Shown here in pieces: positions 63,948 to 64,000 of a stretch of 64,000 bases of DNA. Position 1 is the stretch's first letter, and each line of letters begins with the position of its first letter. Source of the DNA: Winogradskyella vidalii (GTDB lineage Bacteria; Bacteroidota; Bacteroidia; Flavobacteriales; Flavobacteriaceae); NCBI RefSeq assembly GCF_013403955.1, contig NZ_JABFDG010000004.1, positions 186,001-250,000 of the forward strand. Reading direction: 5' to 3'. The notes under the pieces are model-generated. The model did not search any database and had not been told where the DNA came from. It saw nothing but the letters and a program-made list of their open reading frames with translations. Position numbers and translations under genes: made by a program.

Positions 63948-64000
63948 ATGATTACAAGTATTTTTAGTAAATCTAAGCCTATAAACTTCATAATTGTTGT
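63948..64000 (+). CDS. Start of probable DUF6427 family membrane protein (cut by window end)
   Basis: Only the first 17 codons are in the window; the visible residues MITSIFSKSKPINFIIV match the usual opening of Flavobacteriia DUF6427 membrane proteins, which tend to lie next to the DUF6341 gene. The identification rests on this short segment and on context. Confidence 0.5.
   Translation, partial: MITSIFSKSKPINFIIV

Noticed and set aside
1..64000. CRISPR arrays, insertion sequences, prophage genes, toxin-antitoxin pairs or defence systems
   Set aside because: None seen. The YwqK-like repeats at 3349-5343 carry an antitoxin-component name in some databases, but no toxin gene is adjacent and the protein is an envelope protein.

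Overview
The window is a stretch of chromosome from a member of the Bacteroidetes, almost certainly a marine-type Flavobacteriaceae (related to Olleya, Lacinutrix, Psychroserpens or Winogradskyella; the genus cannot be fixed from the sequence alone). The reasons are: low GC; promoters of the TTG / TAnnTTTG type in place of -35/-10 boxes; almost no Shine-Dalgarno sequences; a type IX secretion C-terminal sorting domain; a GldL-like HWPY membrane protein; and families largely confined to this group (DUF4175, DUF4837, DUF6909, and probable DUF6341 and DUF6427). No phage, insertion sequence, CRISPR array or defence island was seen.

Positions 1-12,029: a truncated subtilisin-type protease, an M1 metallopeptidase lipoprotein, a DUF3352-like surface protein, rnpA overlapping an S41 C-terminal processing protease, a double-OmpA-domain protein, an ElaA-like acetyltransferase, a cation diffusion facilitator, rpiB, and a T9SS-secreted leucine-rich-repeat protein with a duplicated module. 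Positions 12,030-12,833 are an 804-bp gene-free AT-rich spacer with a cluster of TTAATAAC motifs, a putative rnr promoter and a copy of a dispersed hairpin repeat.

Positions 12,834-44,615 are mostly housekeeping genes: rnr, small envelope genes, a LysE exporter, tRNA-Cys(GCA), folB, glnS, a band-7 protein, gltX, DUF4175, ybeY, mnmG (flanked on both sides by parS-like palindromes), a methyltransferase, an OmpH/Skp-like protein, holB, pgk, a lytic transglycosylase with two LysM domains, a DUF4837 lipoprotein, tatA, an M23 peptidase, a GH3-family protein and a DUF6909 protein. Most genes right of 12.8 kb lie on the + strand. Together with the parS-like sites this suggests, but does not prove, that the replication origin is not far to the left.

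Positions 44,619-60,814 are a surface-polysaccharide locus, all on the + strand and tightly packed: a Wzz-like chain-length protein, rfbC and rfbD (dTDP-L-rhamnose synthesis; rfbA and rfbB are absent here), an MBOAT acyltransferase with an SGNH-like partner, a Wzx flippase, a PAPS-type sulfotransferase, two Wzy/O-antigen-ligase-like membrane proteins, GT2 and GT4 glycosyltransferases, two tandem polyprenyl-phosphate sugar-phosphate transferases and a last GT2. The predicted product is a rhamnose-containing, acylated and possibly sulfated polysaccharide made by the Wzx/Wzy route. A CapK-like adenylate-forming enzyme on the opposite strand closes the locus. It is followed by purD, a probable DUF6341 small membrane protein and the start of a probable DUF6427 gene cut by the window end.
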